A stretch of DNA of 30,772 nucleotides. Origin: JBDTLH01 sp039934875 (GTDB lineage Bacteria > Acidobacteriota > Terriglobia > Terriglobales > Acidobacteriaceae). The position numbers and the translations under genes are program-made. Each line of letters opens with the position of its first letter. The first letter of the stretch is position 1. This document shows positions 21,723 to 29,886 of the stretch, piece after piece. The stretch spans positions 1-30,772 of the forward strand of contig JBDTLH010000006.1 in the NCBI GenBank assembly GCA_039934875.1, read 5' to 3'. A model generated the notes under the pieces. It was given only the letters and a program-made list of their open reading frames with translations. It made no database searches and was not told where the DNA came from.

Positions 21723-22826
21723 ATGCCGAATGCCACCGTGAACCCGCACGCTGCACACTGGCGCCGCCGCCTGGCGATGCTTCTCATACTAGGGGCCGCC
21801 GTCGCCCTCTTCACGGCCACTCAATTCGCCAGCACTGCGTGGATCAACAAGCGACAGCAGCTCGCTCAGCAGTGGGTCCACGCAGGGGACCGCGAAGCCG
21901 CGGAATCGCACCCCCAGCAAGCGGTCATCTCCTACCGCAATGCGCTGCTTTACAACGACGACTCCGCCGTCCGCTTTCGCATGTCGCTGGCGATGATTGC
22001 CGCTGGCGATTCCTCTGAAGCCGAGGCTTATCTGCTCTCTCTGCTCTCAGAAGAACCCGGCAACGCCGACTATAATCTGGCCCTCGCCCACCTCTCCCAG
22101 CGCCAGAAATCGCCCAGCGATGATAAAGCTGTCAGCTATTACCGCGCCGCGTTGCTGGGCCATTGGGAGAGCGCTCCGGTCCAGCACCGCGTCGCGACCA
22201 ATCTCGAATTGGCGCGCCTCCTGCTCGCCCACCGCGCCTTCACCGATGCCCGCGCCGCGCTGCTCTCCCTCACCGCCGAAATGCCGAAAGACACCGCCAC
22301 TCAGATCGAAATCGCCCATCTCTTCCTTCAGGCCGGAGACCGGCATGAGGCCGCTATCATCGCCCAACAAGTACTCAAGCAAACTCCGCATAATGGCGAC
22401 CTGCGGGCTTTCTATGCCAGTCTGCTGCTCCACTCCGGCGAATTCAAACGTGCCCGCCAGGAATTTCAGCTCGCCTCCGAACACACCTCCCTCACGCCCG
22501 AAATGCAATCGGAATACGACATTGCCAGGAGTGCCGAAACCCTTGATCCTTATGCGCGCGGCCTGCGCGTCATGGAGCAATCCGTCCGTCTCCAATCTAT
22601 CCTTAGATGGCTGCAACAACGCCTCACCATGTGCGCTCCCACCTCTCCTGATCTGCCGCAAGCCCAGCAATGGATGCAGGCCGCCAGCGTCAGGAATCTG
22701 CGCGATCACCCCGAAGCCGTGGACCAGATCGTCAAATTCGCCGCTAGCGTCGAACAAACTGTCTCTGCTTGCCCCCTGCGTGCTCCTGAAGACGCCGCCA
22801 TCCAACTGATCGGAAACCAGCAGTGA
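21723..22826 (+). CDS. Membrane-anchored TPR-repeat protein between two ClC genes
   Basis: A 367-residue protein. It has one membrane helix near the N-terminus (LAMLLILGAAVALFTATQFA, after the basic HWRRR), then a long helical region of TPR type: AESHPQQAVISYRNALLYND, FTDARAALLSLTAEMP, GDRHEAAIIAQQVLKQTPHN, GEFKRARQEFQLASEH. The C-terminal 100 residues are helical but not clearly TPR and contain two Cys. TPR arrays mediate protein-protein contact; the partner may be one of the neighbouring ClC proteins, which is only an inference. The frame opens at 21663 but the first 20 residues come from repetitive spacer sequence, so the ATG at 21723 is preferred. The stop overlaps the next gene's GTG as GTGA (22823-22826), indicating translational coupling. 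Confidence 0.8.
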   Translation: MPNATVNPHAAHWRRRLAMLLILGAAVALFTATQFASTAWINKRQQLAQQWVHAGDREAAESHPQQAVISYRNALLYNDDSAVRFRMSLAMIAAGDSSEAEAYLLSLLSEEPGNADYNLALAHLSQRQKSPSDDKAVSYYRAALLGHWESAPVQHRVATNLELARLLLAHRAFTDARAALLSLTAEMPKDTATQIEIAHLFLQAGDRHEAAIIAQQVLKQTPHNGDLRAFYASLLLHSGEFKRARQEFQLASEHTSLTPEMQSEYDIARSAETLDPYARGLRVMEQSVRLQSILRWLQQRLTMCAPTSPDLPQAQQWMQAASVRNLRDHPEAVDQIVKFAASVEQTVSACPLRAPEDAAIQLIGNQQ

Positions 22827-24610
22827 TTCCCCCCGCCGAACGCGAACTCGAATCCGAGGCAGTTGCCCTCCCCGCCGCGAGCGCCGGCAGCTCGGCCGAG
22901 AGCCCACGCTGGGCCATCTGGCGCTACTCCATCTTCAGCGAAGAGCGCGTCTTCCTCCTGCTCGCGATCGTCATCGGATTTATCTCCGGCGCGGCCGTCG
23001 TCTGCTTCCGCATCGCTATCGAGTGGCTGCGCGTGGTCATGCTCGGGTCCGCTCTCGCTCCCTCTCATGCCCGCGCCTTTCTCTCGCCGCTCATCGCCGG
23101 ACTGATCGTCGCGGTTCTGGTCATCCACTTTTTTCCCCGCACCAGCGGTAGCGGCGTCAACCAAACCAAAGCTGCTCTCTATATATACGACGGATACATT
23201 GGCTTTCGCGTCGCCGTCGGCAAGTTCATCGTCTCCTCCCTGGCCATTGGCTCCGGCTTCTCCCTGGGGCCCGAAGATCCGGGGCTGCAAATTGGCGCGA
23301 CCATTGCCTCCGTCTGCGGGCGCTCCCTCCGCCTCTCCCGTGAACGCCTGCGACTCATCGCACCCATCGGCGCAGCCGCTGGTCTCGCCGCCGCCTTCTC
23401 CGCCCCCGTCTCCGCCGTGCTCTTCGTCATCGAAGAGGTCATCGGACAGTGGAGCGCCGAAGTCTTTGGCGCGATCGTCCTCTCCGCCACCACTGCCGCC
23501 TTTGTCGCCCGCTGGTTCTTCGGCTCCGAACCTCTCTTCCGCATCCCGCCTGTAGAATTTCGCGGCGTCGAAGAATTGCTCGCCTACGCCGCCCTGGGCA
23601 TCATTGGCGGCCTCGCCTCAGTCGTCTTTGCGAGACTCATCGCCTCTCTCCGCCTCCGGGCCAAGAACCTTCCCCACTGGACGCGATACTTCCAGCCCGC
23701 CGCCGCCGCCCTCATCCTCGGACTCATCGCCTGGCTCGGCTTCCCCCAGGTCATGGGTGCGGGGTACGAAATCATCGACCAGGCCATGCACGACCGCTTC
23801 ACCTGGGAGACACTCGGCATCCTCGCCGGTCTCAAAATCGTCGCCACCACCGTCTCCTTCGTCAGCGGAACCCCCGGCGGCATGTTCGCCCCCACCCTCT
23901 TCATCGGAGCCATGCTCGGCGCAAGCGTGGGCGGCGTCGAGCGCATGCTCATCCCTCACCTCACCGGGACCATCGGCACCTATGCCCTGGTCGGGATGGG
24001 CGTGCTCTTCGCCGGATTTCTCCGCGCTCCCATGACCTCCGTATTCATGGTCCTGGAGGTCAGCGGGAATTACTCCATCATCGTGCCCGTCATGATCGCC
24101 AACACCCTCTCCTACCTCATTTCTCGCAGCCTGCAACCGGTCCCCATCTTCGAATTGCTCACCCTGCAAGACGGCCTCGAACTCCCCTCCATGGAGGAGC
24201 AGCGTGAACAGCCCGTCCTGCGCGTCGAGGATGCCATGCGCCCCGCCAAACTACCCGTCCTCTCCTCCAGTGCTACCATCGCGGAAGCCATCTCCGTCGC
24301 CGAAGCCGCCGGCGCCGAGGACCTCATGGTCGATGACCGCCCCAACGGCTGGGCGGCGACCACCCTCTTCGATCTGCGCAAAAGTGCCGAGGAACAACCG
24401 CGGACGGAGCCCCTCTATCGCGTTCTCTCCCCCCAGCGCGCCCCCCACCTCCACCCCGACCATCGTCTGGAAGTCGCACTCTACCACGTTAAAGACTGGC
24501 GTCTTCTTCCCGTTATCCATCGCGCCGACAAATACAAACTCGTGGGCATCATCGCCCTCGAAGATATCCTCGAAGCTTACGACCGCCTGCAACCACGCCA
24601 CGGCGAATAA
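22823..24610 (+). CDS. Second ClC-family transporter with CBS pair (exchanger-like residue set, altered selectivity loop)
   Basis: A 595-residue ClC protein of a different branch from its neighbour. The selectivity loop reads SGSGVNQT in place of GSGIPE, keeping the Ser but losing the Pro. The gating motif is SLGPEDPGLQIG (E kept, following G replaced by D). The inner motif is VLFVIEEVIGQW, which has both Glu residues of ClcA E202/E203, so proton coupling is possible. The fourth motif is GTPGGMFAPTLFIG. A CBS pair is C-terminal (RVEDAMRPAKLPVLSSSAT and LLPVIHRADKYKLVGIIALE). It starts with GTG overlapping the TPR stop by four bases. Substrate ion is uncertain: the altered loop may mean an anion other than chloride. 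Confidence 0.9.
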   Translation: MIPPAERELESEAVALPAASAGSSAESPRWAIWRYSIFSEERVFLLLAIVIGFISGAAVVCFRIAIEWLRVVMLGSALAPSHARAFLSPLIAGLIVAVLVIHFFPRTSGSGVNQTKAALYIYDGYIGFRVAVGKFIVSSLAIGSGFSLGPEDPGLQIGATIASVCGRSLRLSRERLRLIAPIGAAAGLAAAFSAPVSAVLFVIEEVIGQWSAEVFGAIVLSATTAAFVARWFFGSEPLFRIPPVEFRGVEELLAYAALGIIGGLASVVFARLIASLRLRAKNLPHWTRYFQPAAAALILGLIAWLGFPQVMGAGYEIIDQAMHDRFTWETLGILAGLKIVATTVSFVSGTPGGMFAPTLFIGAMLGASVGGVERMLIPHLTGTIGTYALVGMGVLFAGFLRAPMTSVFMVLEVSGNYSIIVPVMIANTLSYLISRSLQPVPIFELLTLQDGLELPSMEEQREQPVLRVEDAMRPAKLPVLSSSATIAEAISVAEAAGAEDLMVDDRPNGWAATTLFDLRKSAEEQPRTEPLYRVLSPQRAPHLHPDHRLEVALYHVKDWRLLPVIHRADKYKLVGIIALEDILEAYDRLQPRHGE

Positions 24611-24612
24611 CG

Positions 24613-26253
24613 ATGACGGGCCAACGCCGCACGAACGTGGTAGCGCCAGCCCCCGCTGGCGATCGGGGCCAACGTGGTACTCTGTATTCGGCGAACTTCT
24701 TTCGCGAGGGGGCTGCCATTCGATTCCGGTTTGATGTTCTTCTAGCGCTAGTTACGATTCCCCTGCTCAGCGCCGCAACCGATTCCCGGCCGGTCGTCGC
24801 CGTCACTGGCGGCCAGGTCCGCGGTACACTCCTTGCTTCCGGTGCGGTATTTCAAGGCATCCCTTATGCACGGCCTCCGGTCGGCGACTTGCGTTGGCGC
24901 GGGCCTGCCCCGGTAGAACCTTGGACCACCGTGCGCGACGCGGCCACAGCAGGACCACCCTGCGCCCAGAACCCTTACTTCGTCCCCGACGCCAAAGAAA
25001 CCAGCCGGGAGGACTGCCTCTACCTCAACGTGTGGACGCCGGCGTGGCCCGCCAAATCAATCCACAAGCCGGTAATGGTCTGGATTCCCGGCGGAGGGAA
25101 CTTTGCCGGGAGCGCATCGTCTACCGCGCGGTCCGGCGAGAAACTTAGCCGACATGGCGTAGTCGTGGTCAGCCTTAACTACCGCCTGGGCCTATTCGGC
25201 TTCTTCTCCCATCCGGAACTTACGAAAGAATCTCCCCATCATGCCTCGGGCAATCAGGGAATTCTCGATCAGATTGCCGCGCTGCATTGGGTCCACGACA
25301 ACATCGTGAAATTCGGCGGCGACCCGGAAAACGTAACCATCTTCGGCGACTCCGCCGGATCGCTGGATGTCAGCGCTCTGATGACCTCGCCCCTGTCGCG
25401 CGGCTTGTTTCGTCGCGCCATCGGGCAGAGCGGGGCCGTCGTGCTGGCGGGGGAACCACTCTCTCTGCCCGATGCCGAAAAGCGGGGACTCTCGCTGGCC
25501 GCAACCTGGAATGCCGGCGCCGATACCTCCTTGCCGGCATTACGCGCTCTTCCAGCAAACGCGATCCTCGCCAAAGAACCAGATTTTCTTAAGAAACCGC
25601 AACCCAATCTCGGACTCGTGATTGACGGCTATGTATTTCCCCAAAGGCCCGCGGACGTCTTCGCCGCCGGCCACGAACATCGGGTTGACATGTTGAACGG
25701 GAACGTGGCGCATGAGTGGGTACCGGGCGTGGACCCTCCGGCGGACCTGAAACAAGCCATCACGGATGCGTATCCCGCGGACACGGCAAAGCGCGCACTA
25801 TCTCTCTATACGGCCAGCGGGACCGACGCCCTCTATGGTACCCCGGGTGAACAATGGGTCGAAGATATCGGCTTCCGCTGTCCGACGGAGGCGCAAGCCG
25901 TCTGGCATGCGGCCGCGGGAAATCGCGTCTTCCAATATCAATTCGATCGCATTCCTCCGAACGCCAAACAGAGACACAACTTGCACGCCATTGATGTCAA
26001 TTACGTATTCGGTCTCGGCTCCGGAGACTTTGAACCCGTTGACTATGCCATCTCGGATGCATTGCAGCAATATTGGACGAATTTCGCCAAGACTGGTGAC
26101 CCCAACGGTACCGCCAAGCTGCCAAAATGGCCTCAATTCGGTCCTGCGTCCCGTAGTTATATAGAGTTCACCGACGCCGGTCCGGTGGTCCGAAAGGACC
26201 TCCGCCGCCAATTTTGCGAACTGTGGAGCGAAAGTCGAAAGCAAACCCGGTAA
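24613..26253 (+). CDS. Type-B carboxylesterase (alpha/beta hydrolase), 5' end formed by a repeat
   Basis: A 546-residue frame with a full carboxylesterase type-B domain: VFQGIPYARPPVGDLRWRGP, SREDCLYLNVWTP, the oxyanion loop WIPGGGNFAG, VVSLNYRLGLFGFFSHPE, and the nucleophile elbow GDSAGSLD at 245-252 (Ser247; Asp replaces the usual Glu of GESAGG). The catalytic His is probably in RHNLHAIDVNYVFG. A signal-peptide-like stretch (FRFDVLLALVTIPLLSA) begins near residue 38. Residues 1-35 come from a hairpin repeat and look non-native. The only ATG in frame is at 24613 and a GTG is at 24637; a start nearer the signal peptide would need a rare codon. It likely hydrolyses carboxylic esters outside the cytoplasm; substrate unknown. 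It starts two bases after the ClC stop. Confidence 0.85.
   Translation: MTGQRRTNVVAPAPAGDRGQRGTLYSANFFREGAAIRFRFDVLLALVTIPLLSAATDSRPVVAVTGGQVRGTLLASGAVFQGIPYARPPVGDLRWRGPAPVEPWTTVRDAATAGPPCAQNPYFVPDAKETSREDCLYLNVWTPAWPAKSIHKPVMVWIPGGGNFAGSASSTARSGEKLSRHGVVVVSLNYRLGLFGFFSHPELTKESPHHASGNQGILDQIAALHWVHDNIVKFGGDPENVTIFGDSAGSLDVSALMTSPLSRGLFRRAIGQSGAVVLAGEPLSLPDAEKRGLSLAATWNAGADTSLPALRALPANAILAKEPDFLKKPQPNLGLVIDGYVFPQRPADVFAAGHEHRVDMLNGNVAHEWVPGVDPPADLKQAITDAYPADTAKRALSLYTASGTDALYGTPGEQWVEDIGFRCPTEAQAVWHAAAGNRVFQYQFDRIPPNAKQRHNLHAIDVNYVFGLGSGDFEPVDYAISDALQQYWTNFAKTGDPNGTAKLPKWPQFGPASRSYIEFTDAGPVVRKDLRRQFCELWSESRKQTR
24634..24679. repeat. Short hairpin repeat flanked by 9-bp direct repeats at the esterase 5' end
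   Basis: AACGTGGTA occurs at 24634-24642 and again at 24671-24679. Between them CGCCAGC and GCTGGCG (24644-24650 and 24655-24661) form a perfect seven-base hairpin with a CCCC loop. A further overlapping repeat, GGGCCAACG, is at 24618-24626 and 24666-24674. The whole looks like a dispersed repeat unit of 37 bases, partly duplicated, lying inside the first codons of the esterase frame. Confidence 0.6.
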
Positions 26254-26483
26254 AGCCCGTGGCCAACCACCATCATTCATCATACCCATACAACTAACAC
26301 CGGTCGGCGTCTCCCTCGAAAGACATTCTTCCCTCGCCCATCCATCCATGAGAGCGACCCTACTTCCGATTTCTGACTTCTTGCTTCCAATCTCTTGCCC
26401 ACTTGTCCACATCCGTTGCCATCCACTCTGCAATAATGAAAACGAGAACTCACTCCTGACTACTGATTACCAACAACTAAACC

Positions 26484-27782
26484 ATGATTCCACGCTATAC
26501 CCGCCCTGAAATAGCCCGCATCTGGAGCGAAGAAAATCGCTTCCGCCAATGGCTCGCCGTCGAGATCGCCGCCACCGAAACTCTCGCCGAAGCCGGACTC
26601 GTCCCCCAATCCGCCGCCCTCGCCATCCGCGAGAAGGGCAACTTCGACCTCAAGCGCATCCATGAAATTGAAGCCGAGGTCAAGCACGACGTCATCGCCT
26701 TCACCACCTCGGTCGCCGAACACGTGGGGCCAGAGGCGCGCTGGCTACACTACGGCCTCACCTCCAACGACGTTGTGGACACCGCGCAAGCGCTCATCCT
26801 GCGCGATGCCTCCGCCCTCATCTCCGCCGGACTCCGCCGCCTGCGCGACGCCCTTGAGCGCCGCGCCTTCGAGTTCAAATACACGCCTATGATCGGACGC
26901 ACCCACGGTGTCCACGCCGAGCCCACCACCTTCGGCCTCAAACTCGCCGGCTGGTATGACGAAGTGGTGCGCAACATCGCCCGCTTCGAGCGCTCCGCCG
27001 AGGAGATGCGCGTCGGTAAAATTTCCGGCGCCGTCGGCACCTTCGCCCACCTCGACCCCGAATTCGAAGAGCGCATCTGCCATCGTCTCGGCCTCAACTT
27101 CGCTCACATCTCCACTCAGGTGCTGCAGCGCGACCGCCACGCCTATTACCTCGCCACGCTCGCCACCATCGCTTCGACCCTCGACCTGATCGCCACCGAA
27201 ATCCGCCACCTGCAGCGCACTGAGGTGCGGGAGGTCGAAGAGTTCTTCAGCGAAAAGCAGAAGGGCTCTTCCGCCATGCCCCACAAGCGCAATCCGGTCA
27301 ACTGCGAGCAAGTCTGCGGACTCGCCCGCGTCATTCGCTCCAACGCCCAGGCCGGCTTCGAGAATGTCGCCCTCTGGCATGAGCGCGACATCTCCCACTC
27401 CTCAGCTGAACGCGTCATTCTCCCCGATTCCACCACCCTCACCGATTACCTGCTGCACAAGACGGCCGGCATTATTGAAAACCTGCTCGTCTATCCCCCC
27501 CGCATGTTGCGCAACCTGGAATCCACCGGCGGCCTCGTCTTCAGCGGCCAGCTGCTCCTCGACCTCGCCGAATCCGGCATGTCGCGCGAAGATGCCTACC
27601 GTCTCGTCCAATCGAACGCCATGCGCGCCTGGAACCAGGAGCTGAACTTCAAAGAGCTGGTCGTCGCCGACCCGGAAATCACCTCCCGCGTCCCGCGTGA
27701 AAAAGTCGAGCACGCCTTCAACCTCGAACGCCAACTCAAAAACGTTGACCGCATCTTCGCCCGCGTCTTCGGCGCAAACTAA
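26484..27782 (+). CDS. purB: Adenylosuccinate lyase
   Basis: PurB performs two fumarate-releasing steps: SAICAR to AICAR in purine synthesis, and adenylosuccinate to AMP. The 432-residue sequence starts MIPRYTRPEIARIWSEENRF and has the lyase regions: HYGLTSNDVVDTAQ, GRTHGVHAEPTTFGLKLAGW (His general acid) and the signature SSAMPHKRNPVNCEQ at about 262-276 with the flexible catalytic Ser loop. Length and order are normal for the short bacterial form. The 230-base region before it (26254-26483) holds no gene, hairpin or clear promoter. Its stop overlaps the ubiX start by one base (TAATG), so the two are co-translated. Confidence 0.96.
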   Translation: MIPRYTRPEIARIWSEENRFRQWLAVEIAATETLAEAGLVPQSAALAIREKGNFDLKRIHEIEAEVKHDVIAFTTSVAEHVGPEARWLHYGLTSNDVVDTAQALILRDASALISAGLRRLRDALERRAFEFKYTPMIGRTHGVHAEPTTFGLKLAGWYDEVVRNIARFERSAEEMRVGKISGAVGTFAHLDPEFEERICHRLGLNFAHISTQVLQRDRHAYYLATLATIASTLDLIATEIRHLQRTEVREVEEFFSEKQKGSSAMPHKRNPVNCEQVCGLARVIRSNAQAGFENVALWHERDISHSSAERVILPDSTTLTDYLLHKTAGIIENLLVYPPRMLRNLESTGGLVFSGQLLLDLAESGMSREDAYRLVQSNAMRAWNQELNFKELVVADPEITSRVPREKVEHAFNLERQLKNVDRIFARVFGAN

Positions 27783-28387
27783 TGCCTCTCTTCCGCCAGC
27801 CCGAAATTGTCACGCTCGCCGTTACCGGCGCCAGCGGCTCCATGCTTGCTCGCCATGGGATCTCAATTCTTGACCAGGATGACCGCGTCAAACAAATCAA
27901 TCTGGTTCCCTCCGATCACGCCCTGCGCATTATGGCGGAAGAGCTCGGCATCGCCGGACGCAATGGGCTCGTCGAACGCTTGCTCGGCCATCCCTCGCAA
28001 AAAATTCAGATCCAGAACAATGCCGATATCGGCGCCAACATCGCCAGTGGCTCCTATCCCACCGACGCGATGATTATTCTCCCGTGCAGTATGGGCACGC
28101 TCAGCAAAATCGCCAACGGACTCGCCGACCAGCTCATCGAACGCGCCGCCGACGTCTGTCTCAAAGAGCAACGCCCTCTCATTCTCTGTGTGCGTGAAAC
28201 TCCGCTTAACAAAATCCACCTCCGAAACATGGCCCACGCCGCCGACGCCGGAGCCACCATCTTCCCCGTCATCCCCGCCTTCTACACTCTCCCCGCCACC
28301 ACCGATGACATCGCCCGCGAATACGTCAACCGCGTCCTCGCCCACATCGGCCTTCCCCAACCCGGCGCCTATCATTGGAAGGGATGA
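27782..28387 (+). CDS. ubiX: Flavin prenyltransferase UbiX
   Basis: UbiX joins a dimethylallyl group to FMN to make prenylated FMN, the cofactor of UbiD-type decarboxylases. The 201-residue protein has TLAVTGASGSMLARHG at the start, the loop NIASGSYPTDAMIILPCSM, GTLSKIANGLADQLIERAADV, and LKEQRPLILCVRETPLNKIHL with the Lys and Glu that act in the family (K129/E140 region of the Pseudomonas enzyme). The end is PVIPAFYTLPATTDDIA, also typical. Length is standard. It overlaps purB by one base; no ubiD is in the window, so the client enzyme must be elsewhere. The shared transcript with purB may simply be convenient. Confidence 0.93.
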   Translation: MPLFRQPEIVTLAVTGASGSMLARHGISILDQDDRVKQINLVPSDHALRIMAEELGIAGRNGLVERLLGHPSQKIQIQNNADIGANIASGSYPTDAMIILPCSMGTLSKIANGLADQLIERAADVCLKEQRPLILCVRETPLNKIHLRNMAHAADAGATIFPVIPAFYTLPATTDDIAREYVNRVLAHIGLPQPGAYHWKG

Positions 28388-28403
28388 TTCACATCGCCAG
28401 GAG

Positions 28404-28841
28404 CTAGGGGCCAGAAGCCAGATGCTTCCCCACCACCCCCGCCGTGAACTCCGAGACCCCGGCCTTCCCCAACTCCTCATGCGAAAACCACCTCGCATCT
28501 ACCGCATCCCCGCCCGCGCACAACTCTCCACTTTCCACCTCGCACACATAGTCGATCAGCACATAGTGAAATTCCACCTCGCCCTTCTCATCGCGGACAA
28601 TCCTGTCGAACACCTCGACCGCTCCCGTCATGCGCACCTCCAACCCCGTCTCCTCCCGCGCCTCCCTCCGTGCGCCCGCCTCCAGCTCCTCTCCCAACTC
28701 CAGAACTCCGCCGGGAATGGTCCACTCGCCCTTTAGCGGCGGGTTCCCCCGCTTCACCAGCGCCACTTGTGGGAATGGCTGGTTTCGCAAGATAATCGCC
28801 CCCACCCCCACCATCGGCCTCTCCGGATAATCTCGTTTCAT
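28404..28841 (-). CDS. NUDIX hydrolase
   Basis: A 145-residue protein with an intact Nudix box, read as G-x5-E-x7-REx2EE-x-G: GVLELGEELEAGARREAREE followed by TGLEV. Before it is VALVKRGNPPLKGEWTIPGG, after it FDRIVRDEKGEVEFHYVLID. The box binds Mg2+ and hydrolyses nucleoside diphosphates linked to another group; wording such as WTIPGG and DARWFSHEEL is common in the ADP-ribose/NADH-type or general housecleaning group. The exact substrate cannot be told. It faces ubiX tail-to-tail across 16 bases and is divergent from the proline dehydrogenase gene. Confidence 0.88.
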   Translation of the reverse strand: MKRDYPERPMVGVGAIILRNQPFPQVALVKRGNPPLKGEWTIPGGVLELGEELEAGARREAREETGLEVRMTGAVEVFDRIVRDEKGEVEFHYVLIDYVCEVESGELCAGGDAVDARWFSHEELGKAGVSEFTAGVVGKHLASGP

Positions 28842-28852
28842 CCGCGTCTCCT

Positions 28853-28881
28853 TTGTCCCTTGTCCCTCCGCGAAATAGTAT
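28853..28881 (+). promoter_or_regulatory. Possible sigma-70 promoter of the proline dehydrogenase gene
   Basis: TTGTCC at 28853-28858 and TAGTAT at 28876-28881 are 17 bases apart. A second, weaker pairing uses TTGTCC at 28860-28865 with TATAGT at 28886-28891 (20-base spacing). Either would give a short leader containing AAGGA at 28903-28907. Confidence 0.4.
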
Positions 28882-28914
28882 GCTGTATAGTTTGCTCTCC
28901 CAAAGGACTAAGAT

Positions 28915-29835
28915 TTGCTGCGCTCCCTATTCATCACCCTCTCTGAAAGCAAAAACCTCCGCCGCTTCGCCGAGCAATCCGCGATAGGACAAAAAGTCTC
29001 TCATCGCTTCGTCGCCGGCATGACTCCCGAAGATGTCCTCAGCGCTGCCGCGGCAGTTAACAAATCCGGCATGTCCGTCAGCGTGGACAATCTTGGTGAA
29101 AACGTGACCAATGCCGCAGAGGCCACGCACAGCGCCGAACTCTACCGCCAGCTTCTCGACCAGATCACCCAGCGCCAGCTCAACGCGAACGTCTCCCTCA
29201 AGCTCACCCACATGGGATTCGACGTGGACCAGCAGCTTGCCCGAGACATCACCAACTCGCTCATCCAGCAGGCCGCCCGTCTGAAGAATTTCGTGCGCGT
29301 GGACATGGAGGGCTCCCCTTACACCCAAAAAACCATCGACACGGTGCGCGCCCTCCACGCTCAACCCGGCAATGCCGGATACGTCGGCACCGTCATTCAG
29401 GCCTATCTCTATCGCAGCGAAAAGGACATCGAGGACCTCGTCTCGGAGAAAATTCGCATTCGCCTGTGCAAGGGGGCATACAAAGAGTCCGCCGACATAG
29501 CCTTTCCCAAAAAAGAAGACACCGACAAGAACTACCTCAAGCTGGCAAAGATATTAATGAAAAGCGGCGTCTATCACGGCATGGCGACCCACGATGAAAG
29601 GATTATCGAGCAGATAAAGGCATTCGCTAAAGCCGAGCGCATCCCCAACGACGCCTACGAATTCCAGATGCTCTACGGCATCCGCACCGACCTGCAAAAA
29701 CAACTCGCCAAAGACGGATATGGGATGCGCGTCTATATCCCGTTCGGCAGCGAATGGTATCCCTACTTCATGCGCCGCCTCGCGGAGCGGCCTGCGAACG
29801 CGCTGTTTATTGCCAAGAACATGCTGCGGGGATAA
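28915..29835 (+). CDS. Proline dehydrogenase (monofunctional, FAD)
   Basis: The enzyme oxidises proline to pyrroline-5-carboxylate with FAD and feeds electrons to the respiratory chain; it is likely membrane-peripheral. The 306-residue protein has the beta/alpha barrel motifs: VSLKLTHMGFDVDQ, FVRVDMEGSPYT, VGTVIQAYLYRSEKDIEDL, IRLCKGAYKESADIA, HGMATHDERII, YEFQMLYGIR and RVYIPFGSEWYPYFMRRLAE, the last with the substrate-binding Arg pair. It is the short form (PutB-like) without the aldehyde dehydrogenase half, and no P5C dehydrogenase gene is adjacent. The start is TTG with AAGGA seven bases upstream. Confidence 0.95.
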   Translation: MLRSLFITLSESKNLRRFAEQSAIGQKVSHRFVAGMTPEDVLSAAAAVNKSGMSVSVDNLGENVTNAAEATHSAELYRQLLDQITQRQLNANVSLKLTHMGFDVDQQLARDITNSLIQQAARLKNFVRVDMEGSPYTQKTIDTVRALHAQPGNAGYVGTVIQAYLYRSEKDIEDLVSEKIRIRLCKGAYKESADIAFPKKEDTDKNYLKLAKILMKSGVYHGMATHDERIIEQIKAFAKAERIPNDAYEFQMLYGIRTDLQKQLAKDGYGMRVYIPFGSEWYPYFMRRLAERPANALFIAKNMLRG

Positions 29836-29886
29836 TATTATGCACGGTGCCGACAGCACAGTGCGGACCACGGCCAAAATCGGCAG

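Noticed and set aside
22047..22907. Minus-strand open frame (286 codons) opposite the TPR gene
   Set aside because: It has no motif and a composition typical of antisense frames; the plus strand gives a coherent TPR protein.
26254..26483. Riboswitch or PurR-type operator before purB
   Set aside because: No stable stem pattern, purine-aptamer core or clear palindrome was seen in this 230-base region.
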